DNA from: Spisula solida
Taxonomy: Eukaryota > Mollusca > Bivalvia > Venerida > Mactridae
Reading direction: 5' to 3'
NCBI GenBank assembly: GCA_947247005.1
Contig: OX365951.1
Location: 33,376,899-33,440,898 of the forward strand
DNA: 64,000 nt
Position numbers and translations under genes: made by a program. Below, in pieces: positions 1-11,487 of this stretch. Every line of letters begins with the position of its first letter. Position 1 is the first letter of the stretch. The notes under the pieces are model-generated. The model did no database searches, was not told the origin of the DNA, and saw only the letters and a list, made by a program, of their open reading frames with translations.

Positions 1-522
1 CACATTCACGCGTAGCGGGTTTTGATAAAAACGTCAGTGTGCCGACACCTTGTGTACAAATGTTTATTATATAATATCACATATGAGTAATCAGTCATGT
101 TTTATCAATTGCCCTACATTAGTTACTCCTGGTGCACATTTATTGTAATGCAACAAAGTGTCTTTCTATACGAGTTTCCCGTGGTTAAATGAGACTCCAT
201 AAAACTATTTAGTTGGTTAAATACAGTTTATTCAGCCAGATTTTTATCTAAACTGCACTTTTGATTGTTATATTGGGGACTATTAATATCATTTGGCACA
301 TTTTAGCGACTTAACGTGGTGTTTATGTGTACTGTTATCGCATGCATTTAAGTTTATGTCAATGCGTTCTTAAAATGCTATTTTTGGCGTAACGACGTTG
401 GCACCCATAATATGATAATAGGTTATTCCCCTCACCTATATATTAAAACTTGTACTATTTACACATGTATCCCATGCACAATGTCAGTTGTAACAATCAT
501 GTCGTATACTTCAGGGAACTTG
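1..522. other. No gene seen
   Basis: AT-rich unique-looking sequence. I see no convincing exon, RNA gene or repeat before the minisatellite that begins near 523. Confidence 0.5.
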
Positions 523-997
523 AAGTTCGATCAATGTGGCGCGGATTCAATCTTGACTTTTTATCAATGTGGCGCGGGTTCCATCTTGGCCTGTAATCAA
601 TGTGGCACTGGTTCCATCTTGGCCTATAATCAATGTGGCACTGGTTCCATCTTGGCCTATAAACAATGTGGCACTGGTTCCATCTTGGCCTGTAATCAAT
701 GTGGCACTGGTTCCATCTTGGTCTGTTATCAATGTGGCGCGGGTTCCATCTTGGCGTTCGATCAATTTGGCACTGGTTTCATCTTGGCCAGTAATCAATG
801 TTGCGCGGGTTCCATCTTGGCGTTCGATCAATATGCGCGGGTAACATATTGGCGTTCGATCAATGTGGCGCGGCTATCATCTTGACGTTCGATCAATGTT
901 GCGCGGGTTCAATCTTGACTTTTTATCAATGTGGCGCGGGTTCCATCTTGGCCTGTAATCAATGTGGCACTGGTTCCATCTTGGCCTGTAATCAATC
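523..997. repeat. 33-bp minisatellite, about 14 copies
   Basis: A tandem array whose unit contains ATCAATGTGGCACTGGTTCC followed by ATCTTGGCC and a short variable segment. Most units are 33 bp; a few near 825-865 are shorter. Because the period is a multiple of three and the unit lacks stops in several frames, long repetitive ORFs open on both strands, for example with an 11-residue Asn-Gln-Cys-Gly-Thr-Gly repeat. These look like products of the array and not genes: they shift frame between copies and have no flanking exon structure. Units differ mainly at GCGCGGG versus GCACTGG, so the array is moderately diverged. Confidence 0.9.
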
Positions 998-3005
998 GAT
1001 AAATGTAACGATGAGAAAGACTGATGTATTCTCTATGACCACTGGGTTCGAATACTCGGTCTCACGATTGGTTGCTGTTTAAACGAACAGAACACTCCAG
1101 GTTGACGATAATGGTATTAGCGGATAGTATCACCGAGCAAAGAACCAAGCTATTGAACGAGAGCTATTGTAGTGCTTATTTCGTTATGCATTTTACAACT
1201 ACCAAATAAATCTGCTAACAACATGGTGAATCTTAATTCGCGCATTGGTGAATTCAAATAATCATTTTGCATTCAACATCTTAACCAAGAGCAATCCATA
1301 TGATTTAGTGAAAATTAATGACCATACTTGAACGCATTAGTTTGCTTTTTATGTGAAAACAGTTTGTATCTAAAGTGTCTAAATTATTATAATCTAATAT
1401 TAACTGATAAAATACGATTACACCTAGCAGCTGCTATGAATTTCATTTTAATCCAAGATCGAGTTTTACTCTAATGACATGATAGAAGCCCGGTATGCAA
1501 ATATGTTACATACAGACCGCCTCCTGTTTTCCTAATATCTTCAGCTATAAGACATAAATCTACTCTCACGATTTGTATTAGGAATTAGACCACGTATATA
1601 ATTCTAAGATTCGTGCAACAGACTATGTTAATCCGGACGCCTGACTTTGTCCGTATATCCGGGTTTATGACAACTAGATTCGTATTTCCAGGCAATCAAA
1701 GAAGACAACCCGAGGGCAAGCGTTCGCTCTGTTAGTATGACAACTGTTTGCGTTAATACGGAAGCATAAAGTTATCTCTGGCATTTTCAAACCTATTATT
1801 TATTCCGTAATACATTAAATCTATCACATCTTTATAGTCATTTTATTTGATGGTATTAAAACCAACATTTTACTCAACTCCAAAGCGAATTTATACATTT
1901 TATTTACTGTACTCCATGAAATATATTCATTATGGTATTGAAAATAAATTGTGAAATCAGTTATTTGTTTTAGAACACCATTGCAATGAAAGGAACCCAT
2001 ATCGAGGAAATTAATAAAATTAGAGCTAATTGTTGTTTGGCAACAAAATAACACATCAATAGTGACCATTCTGAAATATTAGCTCAATCATTATTGGAGA
2101 TATGCTATTCTACAAGATACACATGTTAGTTGTAATAAATCACGAAATATAAGGTTGAACAAAACCGATGAACAAATCCGTCGAACTACAACAGATTCAA
2201 TCTCCATATCGTTGGCGCGAATGCATATCACTTTGGTTGCTTGTCAACTATATTTATATGGCTATATCCGATGACAGAAAAATTGTTGAAACGACACAAA
2301 CACAACAGTATGTATATTATCAAATAATAGTTTTTAATATATAAAACTTGATAGTTCCGCCATCCTTAATCAACACTATTTAACTGATGCCAGACTTTAA
2401 CTACGATGATAGTAATGATACGGAACCAGTCTAGGTAACTGTAATGTTAAATTTGATGCTTATTATTCGAGAAATGAAATGTTCCTTCAATTATACAAAC
2501 CGTCATCTCCACCTGCCTTCAACCATTTTTGAAACATTGGAATTTCCAAAATAGTGCTAATCTTTCAGAACGCAGTGTGGTAGTGTGTTCACATCAATAC
2601 CTGAATTTCTGAATTATCGGAATTCCTGGAGAACAATATTTATCTTGGACTATGTTACAAGTGCCAACTGATTGGATGATGAAATTATGCGTTGATTTAT
2701 CGTTTGTCCGCAACGCATGGAGTACATTACTTAAACTAGTCTAATGTTGTTTAAACAGGTGATATGTTTCTCTTGAGTTGTTTTATTATTCATCGATTTA
2801 GTTGTAAACTATTGGAATTAGGCCAGAAAAAACTTCGTCGACCTTTTTATTATCTTTGATGGCATCCAAACTTTTTAATAATTTGCTATAAATTTGCAGA
2901 ACCTGGCTAACTTTCGAAAATGTTTCTGAATGTTAGCAGGTTAGTTGAATAATAACTATATACATTGTCAAGTTATATCTATATACAAATGAAAATGGGT
3001 ATATA
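998..3005. other. No gene seen
   Basis: About 2 kb of AT-rich sequence with only short chance ORFs. I recognise no repeat family here. Confidence 0.45.
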
Positions 3006-3007
3006 TC

Positions 3008-3130
3008 AATCAAGTTCAAAGTTTATTGGCATAACCATCAAAGAACATTGCCTTTTGGCAATTTACTAATTAAATATTAATATGGTAGAAACATAAATAT
3101 TTACAAAGAAACACATGTATATACAAAAAT
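3008..3130 (-). mobile_element. 3' end of a LINE-like retroelement (fragment)
   Basis: On the minus strand this reads as a non-LTR retrotransposon tail: GCCAAAAGGCAATGTTCTTT followed by GGTTATGCCAATAAACTTTG and an AACTTGATT end. An AATAAA-containing tail next to a short A/T-rich repeat is typical of CR1/Rex-type LINE 3' ends. No coding region remains nearby. The family name is inference. Confidence 0.4.
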
Positions 3131-4340
3131 ATATACATGCATGAACGAAAACAATGACACAATAACACTTAACATGATATAATCAATGATATGCCTATAT
3201 GCAATAGGTGGACAAAGAAGTTGGGACCAATGGCACAAATAGGTTCTTAACTTGGCCTACCTAATTCCGTAAAAATCGTTCACACAAAGTGACCGATAGG
3301 TGCAATATGTACAATATCTAGTATGTACTTTCGCTTTCGAAATGTTTTTCTTATACATGTGTTAGGTTTATCTCAGTGCTGCTAGGCATCTTTTAGAGGT
3401 TACGTGAATTTCAAGACTTGAAAGCCATAAACTGCGACAGGTGTCTTAGTTTAGGTATATGGGCAATATATACTTTAAAATGTAGGTATTACATCAGCCT
3501 GATCATGGCTGATGCAGATTGTCTACTCAACTACCAGACTGAAAAACAGTGAAATGCGGACAACGTCAAGATAATACTAGAAGGAACAATCTTAAACTGT
3601 TGTTTAGTTTTAACAATGTCATTTATATCTTGTTTCCATGTACCGAATGTCATTCTTTGACATAAGTTGTTACCGAAATGATGTTAACACCGCATGCGTT
3701 TCCGTGCACCAACTTCAATACAAGGCTTTAATTGATATAAAGTGCAAGTGTTGTGTCCAAATCTTGCGACCTGATGTCGACATGTCAAGTACACAGGCAT
3801 GCGTAGATATACATTCTAACTCTTTAATGTCAAACGACGACGTTCCCTACAGCGAATGTAGGCAGACATGAAGCCATATGTTCATGTAAAATTAATTGCA
3901 TTTTACGCAATGAATCTTGTTTAACAAACGTGAGGTAATACTCGTTAGTGTTAACATCTGTACATATCTCACTAATGACGTTCACATTCCACAGAGTATG
4001 CGCATTGTTCAAATACATCACTGTACAAGCGTCTAACGACCGTCCTGACTGGACCTTTAACATTGTCTCTCCATGTGTGTGTGTGAAGCTAGTCTGTCTA
4101 CACATACCCTATGGTTAATTAAAGGAGATAACTCATCCGTTTACTCTTTTTTCATGAAAATTGTTCTCTTTGCACCCTTAACCATAGCCCAAGCCCAAAA
4201 TAAAATCTAGCTAAAATTGTAAAAAGTTATGATAATTGAATAACAAAATATCTTCTAGTCGGGTAGCCAGACTAGTGTGGATCCAACATCGATATACGGC
4301 AATAAGGAATATCGAACGTCGCACCCATAGGTACCAGTTA
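3131..4340. other. No gene seen
   Basis: AT-rich sequence with short chance ORFs on both strands, one of 77 codons (+) overlapping one of 91 (-). No domain, splice pattern or recognisable repeat. Confidence 0.4.
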
Positions 4341-4346
4341 AAGATG

Positions 4347-4965
4347 AGAAACCATGGCATTCAGCGTTTGTATCCTGTTATTTATCTATTAAGGACTTAA
4401 GACAGCTAAAACTTTGTATTTCAGCAGTTTTACTGTTGTAACTAGGTCATTTAGCGTGGGCATTTAGCCTTTTGATTGCTGAAACTATTTCTTTCAGCTT
4501 TTTGACAGCTGATACTATGCCAATCATTTTCTCGTTTGGCAATGTGTTTAGCATTGTGCCTTGTATGTTTTGTTATGTTTTCAATGTTCGACTGGTTACG
4601 TTGAGTGATGTCTTCCCTGTACGACTTAATAATATATTTTTGGTTAATCGTCTACTTTTTAGGATTTCTGACAGATAATCTAGGCAGTATAGCCGTTTTA
4701 CTGTTGGAACCGGGTCTTCAACTTTTTGATTGCTGAAACTTATGATTTCTACTTTTCGACAGCTTAGACTTGGGTGGATATCTACTTGTTTAGTTGAAAA
4801 TTGTCCCTTGTACCACGTATATAACTTTTTTGTATGTGCTTTATATTTTCTGTGCTCGGTTGGTTCAGTTGGGTATTGTGCCTTGTATGTTTTTAATGTG
4901 TTCTGTGCTGGGCTAGGTAAGTTGAGTGCTGCATTCCCTGTCTGACTTAATATTACCTTTATGTA
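4347..4965 (+). repeat. Dispersed repeat A, copy 1
   Basis: This stretch begins GAAACCATGGCATTCAGCG and ends near GACTTAATATTACC. It is clearly homologous, in the same orientation, to 32823-33405. It is itself a dimer of units of about 270 bp: each has a GCTTTTTGATTGCTGAAACT-type block, an ATTGTGCCTTGTATGTTTT block and a GTTGAGTGCTG..CCCTGT block. The 165-codon minus-strand ORF over this stretch follows the repeat and is not shared as an intact frame with copy 2, so I do not call it coding. Confidence 0.75.
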
Positions 4966-5620
4966 TGCAGTGTATACTAATGATAAAAATAATTGTGATT
5001 TGATGAAAATGGTATTAAAGGTAATGCTGATATGAATATGAGAAAGGCTTTTTATTATATACCTTCCCATGTATTTTCATAAATACAGACCAAATTGCAC
5101 AGTGGAATACAACCCGACAGCTTACATGTTCCGTATCATGCATGTACGATCTGTTACAAGCCGAACATATACCAAGGTCAATGCCGTCATGACGTCAACA
5201 ATTACCTGTTTTAGAACGGATGTTGCGATACATGTCGAAAATATGCCGACACTAGTGGTGAATACTGATAATGATAATACAGATGGTGATATTGATCCTT
5301 GAGGATGTCGATAACGGGTGGTAAACATTATAATGATTTGGTTTGAATGATACGGTTTGCAAAAATGATACAAGTAATCGCGCTGAGCTTGATGGCAGTG
5401 ATGTAGATGGTGATTATGATAGTTGCATCGATGATAGTGAGATTTAGGATGTTTCGAACGTAAAACATGTAATAAAAAGAACATTAAATTTGCGACTTTC
5501 CAAATAGAATTTGTCAAATTCATTGAATAAATTTGATAATACGCATTTTATTATTTTATTAAACTCGTTTAAATATCCATATCTATAAAGGTCACTCGTG
5601 AAATATATAATGAATACGTT
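4966..5620. other. No gene seen
   Basis: AT-rich sequence. Overlapping ORFs on both strands around 5070-5520 show no domain or splice logic. Confidence 0.4.
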
Positions 5621-5728
5621 AGGGAGAAAGTACAAGTATCTGTCCATTCCTGAGAAATAATGGAGACGAGGCCCCGAAGGGGCCGAGTTTTCATTATTTC
5701 TCAGGAATGGACAGATACGCGGACTTTC
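5621..5728. repeat. Long hairpin / foldback with about 53-bp arms
   Basis: The left arm includes GTATCTGTCCATTCCTGAGA and the right arm TCTCAGGAATGGACAGATAC, exact reverse complements. The arms meet at a GC-rich apex, GAGGCCCCGAAGGGGCCGAG. They remain complementary, with mismatches, out to AGAAAGT and ACTTTCTC. This is a foldback or MITE-like remnant. A related short palindrome lies at 6693-6720. Confidence 0.8.
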
Positions 5729-6210
5729 TCTGACTTAAAATACACCATATTGTCAAATGTTATGTGTATTTTATGTAAATTTGGAGTAAATTTCAAAATT
5801 GTTTTAAAATATATGTTTACTAACAAAAGTCGTCCCTCGTGTACCTCTTATAGATAATCAAAACACAAACTTGACCATGCCAGACCGAGTAGATCATGCT
5901 TTTTCGTGAAACCAGTGGAATAATACAATAACTCGCCATTACTCTAGTAATGGAGTGTAGTCCATGAAGCATGCTTGTGTAGTTATGTGTGTGTCACATG
6001 ATCAAGCCATGACGATGTGGTCACTTATTCAGTGTCACTGGATGAAATTACATGATGGACTTATTAAAATGTTTATGATAAAAACAGTGTTCTAATAGTT
6101 CAGTGTCAGTGAATATATTTCTATGAATAAACAATAACTGGATATTTAAAACTTAATGAAACATGGTGGACATATATTATGTTTATCATAAAGACGCCGC
6201 ATTTTCGTGA

Positions 6211-6377
6211 ATATGATGACGAAAACGCAAATGTACGATGACGAAAACACGATCATTTCAAGTACGGTATTATTATAGACTATTATCATACTTATTGCTC
6301 GCGCTTTCGTTATCACACCGACACGTTCGTGCAATCGCCATCCTGTTTTCAAGATCTTGCGTTTTCGTCATCATATA
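6211..6377. repeat. Inverted repeat around a GATGACGAAAACGC motif
   Basis: ATATGATGACGAAAACGCAA at 6211-6230 is the reverse complement of TTGCGTTTTCGTCATCATAT at 6357-6376. A further partial copy (GATGACGAAAACAC) sits at about 6238. The roughly 165-bp structure resembles a short MITE. No target-site duplication was obvious. Confidence 0.6.
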
Positions 6378-6603
6378 CATGCATGTTCTTGTGTCTCATT
6401 ACAGATAGTCAAATTCAAAGGCGCTGCATGATCTAACGGAATTTTATAAAAAAAATGCATAAAAATGTGTGTAATGCAAGATCGATGAACTCATGAAACC
6501 TTGTTTTTTCTGTATTAATCAGTGTGTTAATCTCGTACTGTACAGTTCGAATATGTTGTGTTATTTTGCACAACAAGTACATTTAGTACTACATATAAGT
6601 GTG

Positions 6604-6720
6604 TGTTTACACAGAGTGGATACCTCTCCATTATTTTGTTACACATTCATTCAAATGTGTAAACAAAGTAATGGAGAGTTATTGTTAATAAAGTCTCCAT
6701 TCCTGAAAAATAATGGAGAC
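6604..6720. repeat. Two adjacent hairpins with a TAATGGAGA motif
   Basis: CTCTCCATTATTTTGTTACA at 6624 pairs with the region ending TAATGGAGAG at 6678, with small mismatches. Immediately downstream, GTCTCCATTCCTG at 6693 faces AATAATGGAGAC ending at 6720. The second palindrome shares CCATTCCTGA(G/A)AAATAATGG with the hairpin at 5621-5728, so the three structures may derive from one element family. Confidence 0.55.
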
Positions 6721-7625
6721 TTATTGAATGGCTTAATCCCTTAGGTGTATTTTAATATAAAATCAAATGGAATAATATAAAATGCATATGTCATAATATC
6801 ATAGATCTATTACAAGAACCGTACCACAATGGAAATATGAGATAATTTCATCTTATTTTATTGTGCTATACTTTGCGTTTATGGCATAGAATTTACGCAT
6901 GATATAATGTTTTATTGTTGTTTGTATGTTTTTGATATGTTTCCGTGAATGTGCATATTTTCTTCAGACGTAAATATATCCATCTATTATAGACATGTTT
7001 GACTGTATGCAGGAATTACTGATGTATGTTTTGATTATGAACGTCATGTTGTTTAACATGTTGAATGTAGATTAAGTGTACTTCTCACATTCACCCAAAC
7101 TAGGACAATAAACTACACTTTTTCCTGATATTATACAAAAATGCACGAAATCTGCTGATTTATTGACTTCGTGATGTCATAATGACAGAGCTGATTATTA
7201 CTATAGCAACGATTGTTGGAAGGCGTGTTGTTATGCGCGCTGCACGTTGCATAGAAAACCGTTTGATTTTATGTTGATATGGTATTCTTACAATTATATG
7301 GCTCAATAAAATCCATATGTAATCACTGAGGCTATTTTTATTTATTTGATTAAACAAGTCTTAAAAACTATACAGTTACAAACGAGGGTTTTATTTCCAC
7401 TCTCTATTATATAGACCTGTAAAACATTAAGCACCCTTTATAATTCTGACGAGATCCTATCTTGCTTTAAAAATCAAAGTGCCTTATTTATTGCTGTTGG
7501 CACGATTGATATTCCGTAAGAAGAGTGTAAACTTTGATTCACGATGGCAGTAATTCTACACGTAGACAAGAATGTCATGCACGTCGTTGGTCGAACGTTT
7601 CGCAAATGCAACTTACTAGTATTCG
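6721..7625. other. No gene seen
   Basis: AT-rich sequence without recognisable exons or repeats. Confidence 0.4.
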
Positions 7626-7626
7626 C

Positions 7627-8035
7627 GTATACAAGGGTTGTCCGGAAAGTTTTGAGACAGTGTCTATATCTCAAAAGTATCTGGCAGAATTCAATAACTA
7701 GTATGTAGCTGTGAGTCTTCAATTAAAAGATAAACTGTTTCGGATTATATATTGCAAGGTATTGGTTGCCTGGACAACCCATATAGCGCGGAGCACTTCA
7801 CAATTGATGTGTTTACACAATTCATTAATGGCTCGCCATCTGAATATTTGGCACCTAAATTTATCGTCAAAACAATATGGCATCAGATGGACATTATTGT
7901 ACCGCTGCTAGCAATTTTGCTGTTATATTATGGAAAGCAAGTTTGTAACGATCAGCGGAAGAAGATAATATGCCTGAAAATAATCAACGTTGACGTAACG
8001 CACGAAGCAACACACCACGCACCAGTATGACTTCT
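7627..8035 (+). mobile_element. Possible mariner-like element remnant
   Basis: ACAAGGGTTGTCCGGAAAGT at 7631 followed by TTTGAGAC resembles the terminal inverted repeat of mariner-type DNA transposons. The following 90-codon frame (7752-8030) has no recognisable transposase motif. I did not find the matching opposite end. This is pattern resemblance only. Confidence 0.3.
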
Positions 8036-8143
8036 ACAGACTCCTATACCACACTTTTATCGTGCTTCAGTAAGGAATAAATCTAAAGGTTTATCATTGT
8101 GCTAGCTTAAAACGATTACGTGAAGGGCATGAAGATTTAGACG

Positions 8144-9015
8144 ACTTCCGCCTGTCCACAATCCTGACCACCCGTTGAAGCTCTTCCGCGTGTCCACCAG
8201 AATTATCACCCATCAGATATCATGCCTGTCCACTTGCCTTACCACCCGCCAGCTCTTACGCATGTCTACTTGCCTTACCGTCCAACAGTTTTCCGCCTGT
8301 TCACCAGACTTTCCACGTGTCAGCTCTCCTGTCTGTCCACAAGTGTTACCGCCCGCCAGCTTTTCCGCCTGTCCACCAGCCCTCCAACCGACCACCTCTA
8401 CCGCCTGTCCACTAGTCTTATCGCCTGCCAGCTTTTCTGCCTGTCCACCAACTTGCTGTTTCGCCCGTTTACTTGCCTTAGCTCCCTTTCAGCTTTTCTG
8501 CCTGTCCACCAGCCTTCCCACCCGCCAGTTCTTCCGCCTGTCAACAAGTCTTATCGCCCACCAGCTCTTCCGCCTATCCGCCAGCCCTTCAACCTACCAG
8601 CTCTTCCGTCTGTCCACCAGCCTTCCCACCATCAGCTCTTCCGCCTATCCGCCAGCCCTCCAACCGACCAGCTCTTCCGTCTGTCCACCAGTCTAATCTC
8701 CCGCCAGCTTTTCCACCTGTTCACCAGCTTAATACCCTTCAGCTTTTCTGTCTGTACACTTGCCTTGCCACCCGTAAGCTCTTCCGTCTGCCTACAAGCC
8801 TTAGCACCCATCAGCTTTTCCTCCTGTTCTCTTGCCTTACCTCCCTTTTAGCTTTTCCGGCTGTCCAATAGCCTAACCTCACGCCAGTTTTTCCATCTGT
8901 CCACCAGCCTTACTACCTATCAACTCTTCCGCATGTCTACCAGCCTAACATACCATCAGTTTTTCAACCTGTCCACGAACCTTCCCGCCCATAAGCTTCC
9001 CTGTCTGTCCTGCCC
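8144..9015. repeat. 36-bp minisatellite, about 24 copies
   Basis: Tandem units built on CGCCTGTCCACCAGCCTT followed by CCACCCGCCAGCTCTTC. The array is pyrimidine-rich on the + strand. Copies are diverged and some are shorter. All three + frames are open over long stretches (up to 209 codons) because a 36-bp period preserves frame and the unit has no stop. The resulting Pro/Leu/Ser-rich frames have no start context, signal sequence or splice sites, and I regard them as non-coding. Confidence 0.9.
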
Positions 9016-10034
9016 AGCCGAAATCGCCAATCTAAGAATCGTTTGCGCTACTTTCTACTGAAGTTTTACCAAATGTAATCACAATCTTAATTTTAAAAAA
9101 TATCATAAAATTGTAACTTTTATCTTAATTTAGAAAATTTATATTTATGGAGCTGTGATATTTAATTATTTCAATAAAAAATTCGCAAAACATGAGAAAT
9201 AAAAACATATCAATATAACGGAGCTTTCCACTTATCATATGCACTTGTTCTGTCGTAATGTTAATGGCTTTAAATATAGTCACTTAAGCGGTAATGAAGA
9301 TGTAATAAAACACAAATCGACATCACTTAGAAGAATGATAAGAGAAAGCGCTTCTGTTAATACTCGGGATATATTTGGATTTATATTAGTGTGTGGTAAA
9401 TAGTTTTACAATATTGCTTATAATCCCTGACATTGCTCACGGTTCGTCTTGCCCGGAAGCTGTCCGCTTTGTTGCAATAATTATTATACTACGAAGAATA
9501 GCCCGGCGCTTTGAATGCGCAGCCCGCATATCCGGGTAAGACGTGTTAAGCTGGCCGCTAACGTTCTAGACTGCGGTTATAATGACAACAAGCGATATGT
9601 ACGTTTTTTCCATTTTTTATCGATTAATCTGTGGACTTTTTGACACATTTTTCAAGTTTAAAATTTGTTTTGACATTATTTGTCATTTTAACTGCAGCCT
9701 ACAAGTACGTTAACAGCCACCTTAACACGTCTCGTCCATGTACATGTAGTGATGCGGATGGTCCTGTGTTCGTTCCGTGGCTTAATATACAAATTGATAG
9801 ACGAAATTATGATGGATGTAATTAACATACAGACAAAACCGTCTCTCTCGCTTGATATAGGCAATGACATTCGTCTATGGGGATTTTGTTGATTCTCCTA
9901 ACATTAATGTATACTGTATATCAGTTTTGCTATTCAAATTGTTCAAAGTCTTGTTTTAATGATCATATAATCGTTGAGCTCGTCTTTGTCTTAGCCGCAT
10001 TGTAATACGCTTTTTAAGTTTTGCTTGTCAGTTA
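9016..10034. other. No gene seen
   Basis: Mostly AT-rich sequence. A 64-codon frame at 9631-9825 begins with a hydrophobic stretch resembling a signal peptide, but the stretch is built from TTT/TTA-rich DNA and nothing downstream supports it. Confidence 0.4.
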
Positions 10035-10266
10035 CAGTAAAACCTCGGTAATACGAGCAGCGTTTATTCGAGCAACCGGCCTAATTCGAGCAAATTTCAA
10101 AGTCCCGACGAATTTGCTCTATATTGGCAAACGTCTTTTCATTATAAACACAGTAACACTTAGTCATAACAACAATTCATCATAGATTTCGGATATTTCG
10201 AGCACCTGGCTTAACTCGAGCGTTTGGCTTGTCCCGATGGGTCCTCGAGGTAACGAGGTTTTACTG
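10035..10266. mobile_element. MITE of pogo/Tigger type, 232 bp
   Basis: The left end is CAGTAAAACCTCGGTAATAC and the right end reads GTAACGAGGTTTTACTG, so the termini are inverted repeats. The element is flanked on both sides by TA (10033-10034 and 10267-10268), the target duplication of the Tc1/mariner/pogo superfamily. ATTCGAGCA-type motifs recur inside, and there is no coding capacity. CAGTAAAACCTCG is close to the terminal motif I associate with pogo/Tigger elements, so mobilisation by such a transposase is inferred. Confidence 0.85.
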
Positions 10267-11355
10267 TATTGACAACATGTTCAAACGAGGCCCTTGATCA
10301 TTTTCTGGTTTAAGTAAAGAACCGGACCGCAACGGACACTGCCTGGAACTCAGAATATGTCGGAATTGGTCGAATTACAGAGTCAGCTCAGAATGCAAGA
10401 ACCAGTTGTTTGTGCTATGCATTTTTGGACCTTTTCAGTCTTCCCAAATATGCAGACAGACTGCTTTAACGCATGGGGGAAAGATCGTGTATCTTTGTCA
10501 GATTGAACAATTGTATTACGTCCTTGCCTCACACTTGCATCGTCCGAAATTTGACATTTACTAATTATGAATTGGTATCACCCACTTAGGAGGTCGATGG
10601 CTAATCTTGCGGGGAAACGTCGAATAACTACGCACTCACGTCAGTCTAACTCTCAGCCAAACACAAACACATATATCCACCGACACATGGCTATAAGAAG
10701 CCATCATTGCATGGTTATCACGTGGTATGGTCATCACGTGGCGTCTGGTCGGTGCTGTTTTGCTTTATACGCCCATTACAAACCTATAACTCGGAAATAA
10801 TTATCGGTATGATCGTATAATGATAATTCTATGTTGCTAACTGCAGTATTTTGAGCAAAAGCCTTCCTGCATATATAATGGAAGAATTGCACAAACTCAC
10901 ACAATACTCGAGAGGGTTTACAGCTGCCTGATATTTACAAAACAAATCTTAAATCATCCAATGAATGGCGGCAACACTTACAAATGACAATGCACATTCG
11001 TGAAACATTTGGTCGATCTTAGCTGTATGAATGAATTTACTAAATTAGGCAGTAATTGTGCGAATTGTATGGTTGGATGGCCGCTTGATAACGTATTTTG
11101 AATGCATTAGATTACCCCTATGCTACATTGCAGATTAAGTTGCGCAATGTGTTACAATTACAGCATTATCTGCGTATGGACCTGTGAATAGAGTATAATT
11201 GCTTGTACAAAACTTGTCACATAAATCGTTTCACCATACAGGATAAAATAAACGAGGTAATTAATAATGTTCTCGCCCAGTGTGGATTATAGTGAGTGTG
11301 TTAATGTTCACAATTAGTTCAGTGTGACATTTTAAATTACATAATTCACACGGAC
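10267..11355. other. No gene seen
   Basis: AT-rich sequence. Short ORFs only, without recognisable features. Confidence 0.4.
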
Positions 11356-11359
11356 AGTG

Positions 11360-11380
11360 ATATATATATATATAATTATA
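11360..11380 (+). promoter_or_regulatory. TATA-rich stretch upstream of candidate exon 1a
   Basis: An alternating TA run about 60-75 bp upstream of the ATG at 11437. It could serve as a TATA element for the alternative first exon or be a plain AT microsatellite. Position is the only support. Confidence 0.2.
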
Positions 11381-11436
11381 TTCATAGTATTGCATAAGTT
11401 TAATTATTATATCATTACACAGACTAATTATCTACA

Positions 11437-11487
11437 ATGCAGACAGGAAGGAGAATAGCGGTAAATGCTACAGTCGTGTTAAGTGTG
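11437..11487 (+). CDS. Candidate alternative first coding exon (1a) of the vWA protein
   Basis: ATG at 11437 opens 17 codons (Met-Gln-Thr-Gly-Arg-Arg, then the hydrophobic segment IAVNATVVLSV). They end exactly at a consensus donor, GTG|GTAAGTA. The exon closes in phase 0, as needed to join the 37-nt exon at 29141. Joined, the N-terminus has a positive n-region (Arg-Arg), a hydrophobic core and a Thr-Ala-Thr-Ala cleavage site, a textbook signal peptide. A second candidate first exon lies at 18351, so the two may be alternative starts, or only one may be real. Short exons of this kind occur by chance, hence moderate confidence. Confidence 0.38.

Noticed and set aside
412..1082. Cys-Gly repeat proteins on both strands
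   Set aside because: Products of the 33-bp array in several frames.
4573..5070. 165-codon minus-strand ORF
   Set aside because: Lies over dispersed repeat A and is not kept intact in the second copy at 32.8-33.4 kb.
8175..8851. 173- and 209-codon Pro/Ser-rich overlapping ORFs
   Set aside because: Open frames in more than one phase of a stop-free 36-bp repeat; no gene structure.
9631..9825. Small secreted protein with a signal-peptide-like start
   Set aside because: The hydrophobic stretch is what T-rich DNA encodes by chance; no acceptor or donor, repeat family or continuation supports it.
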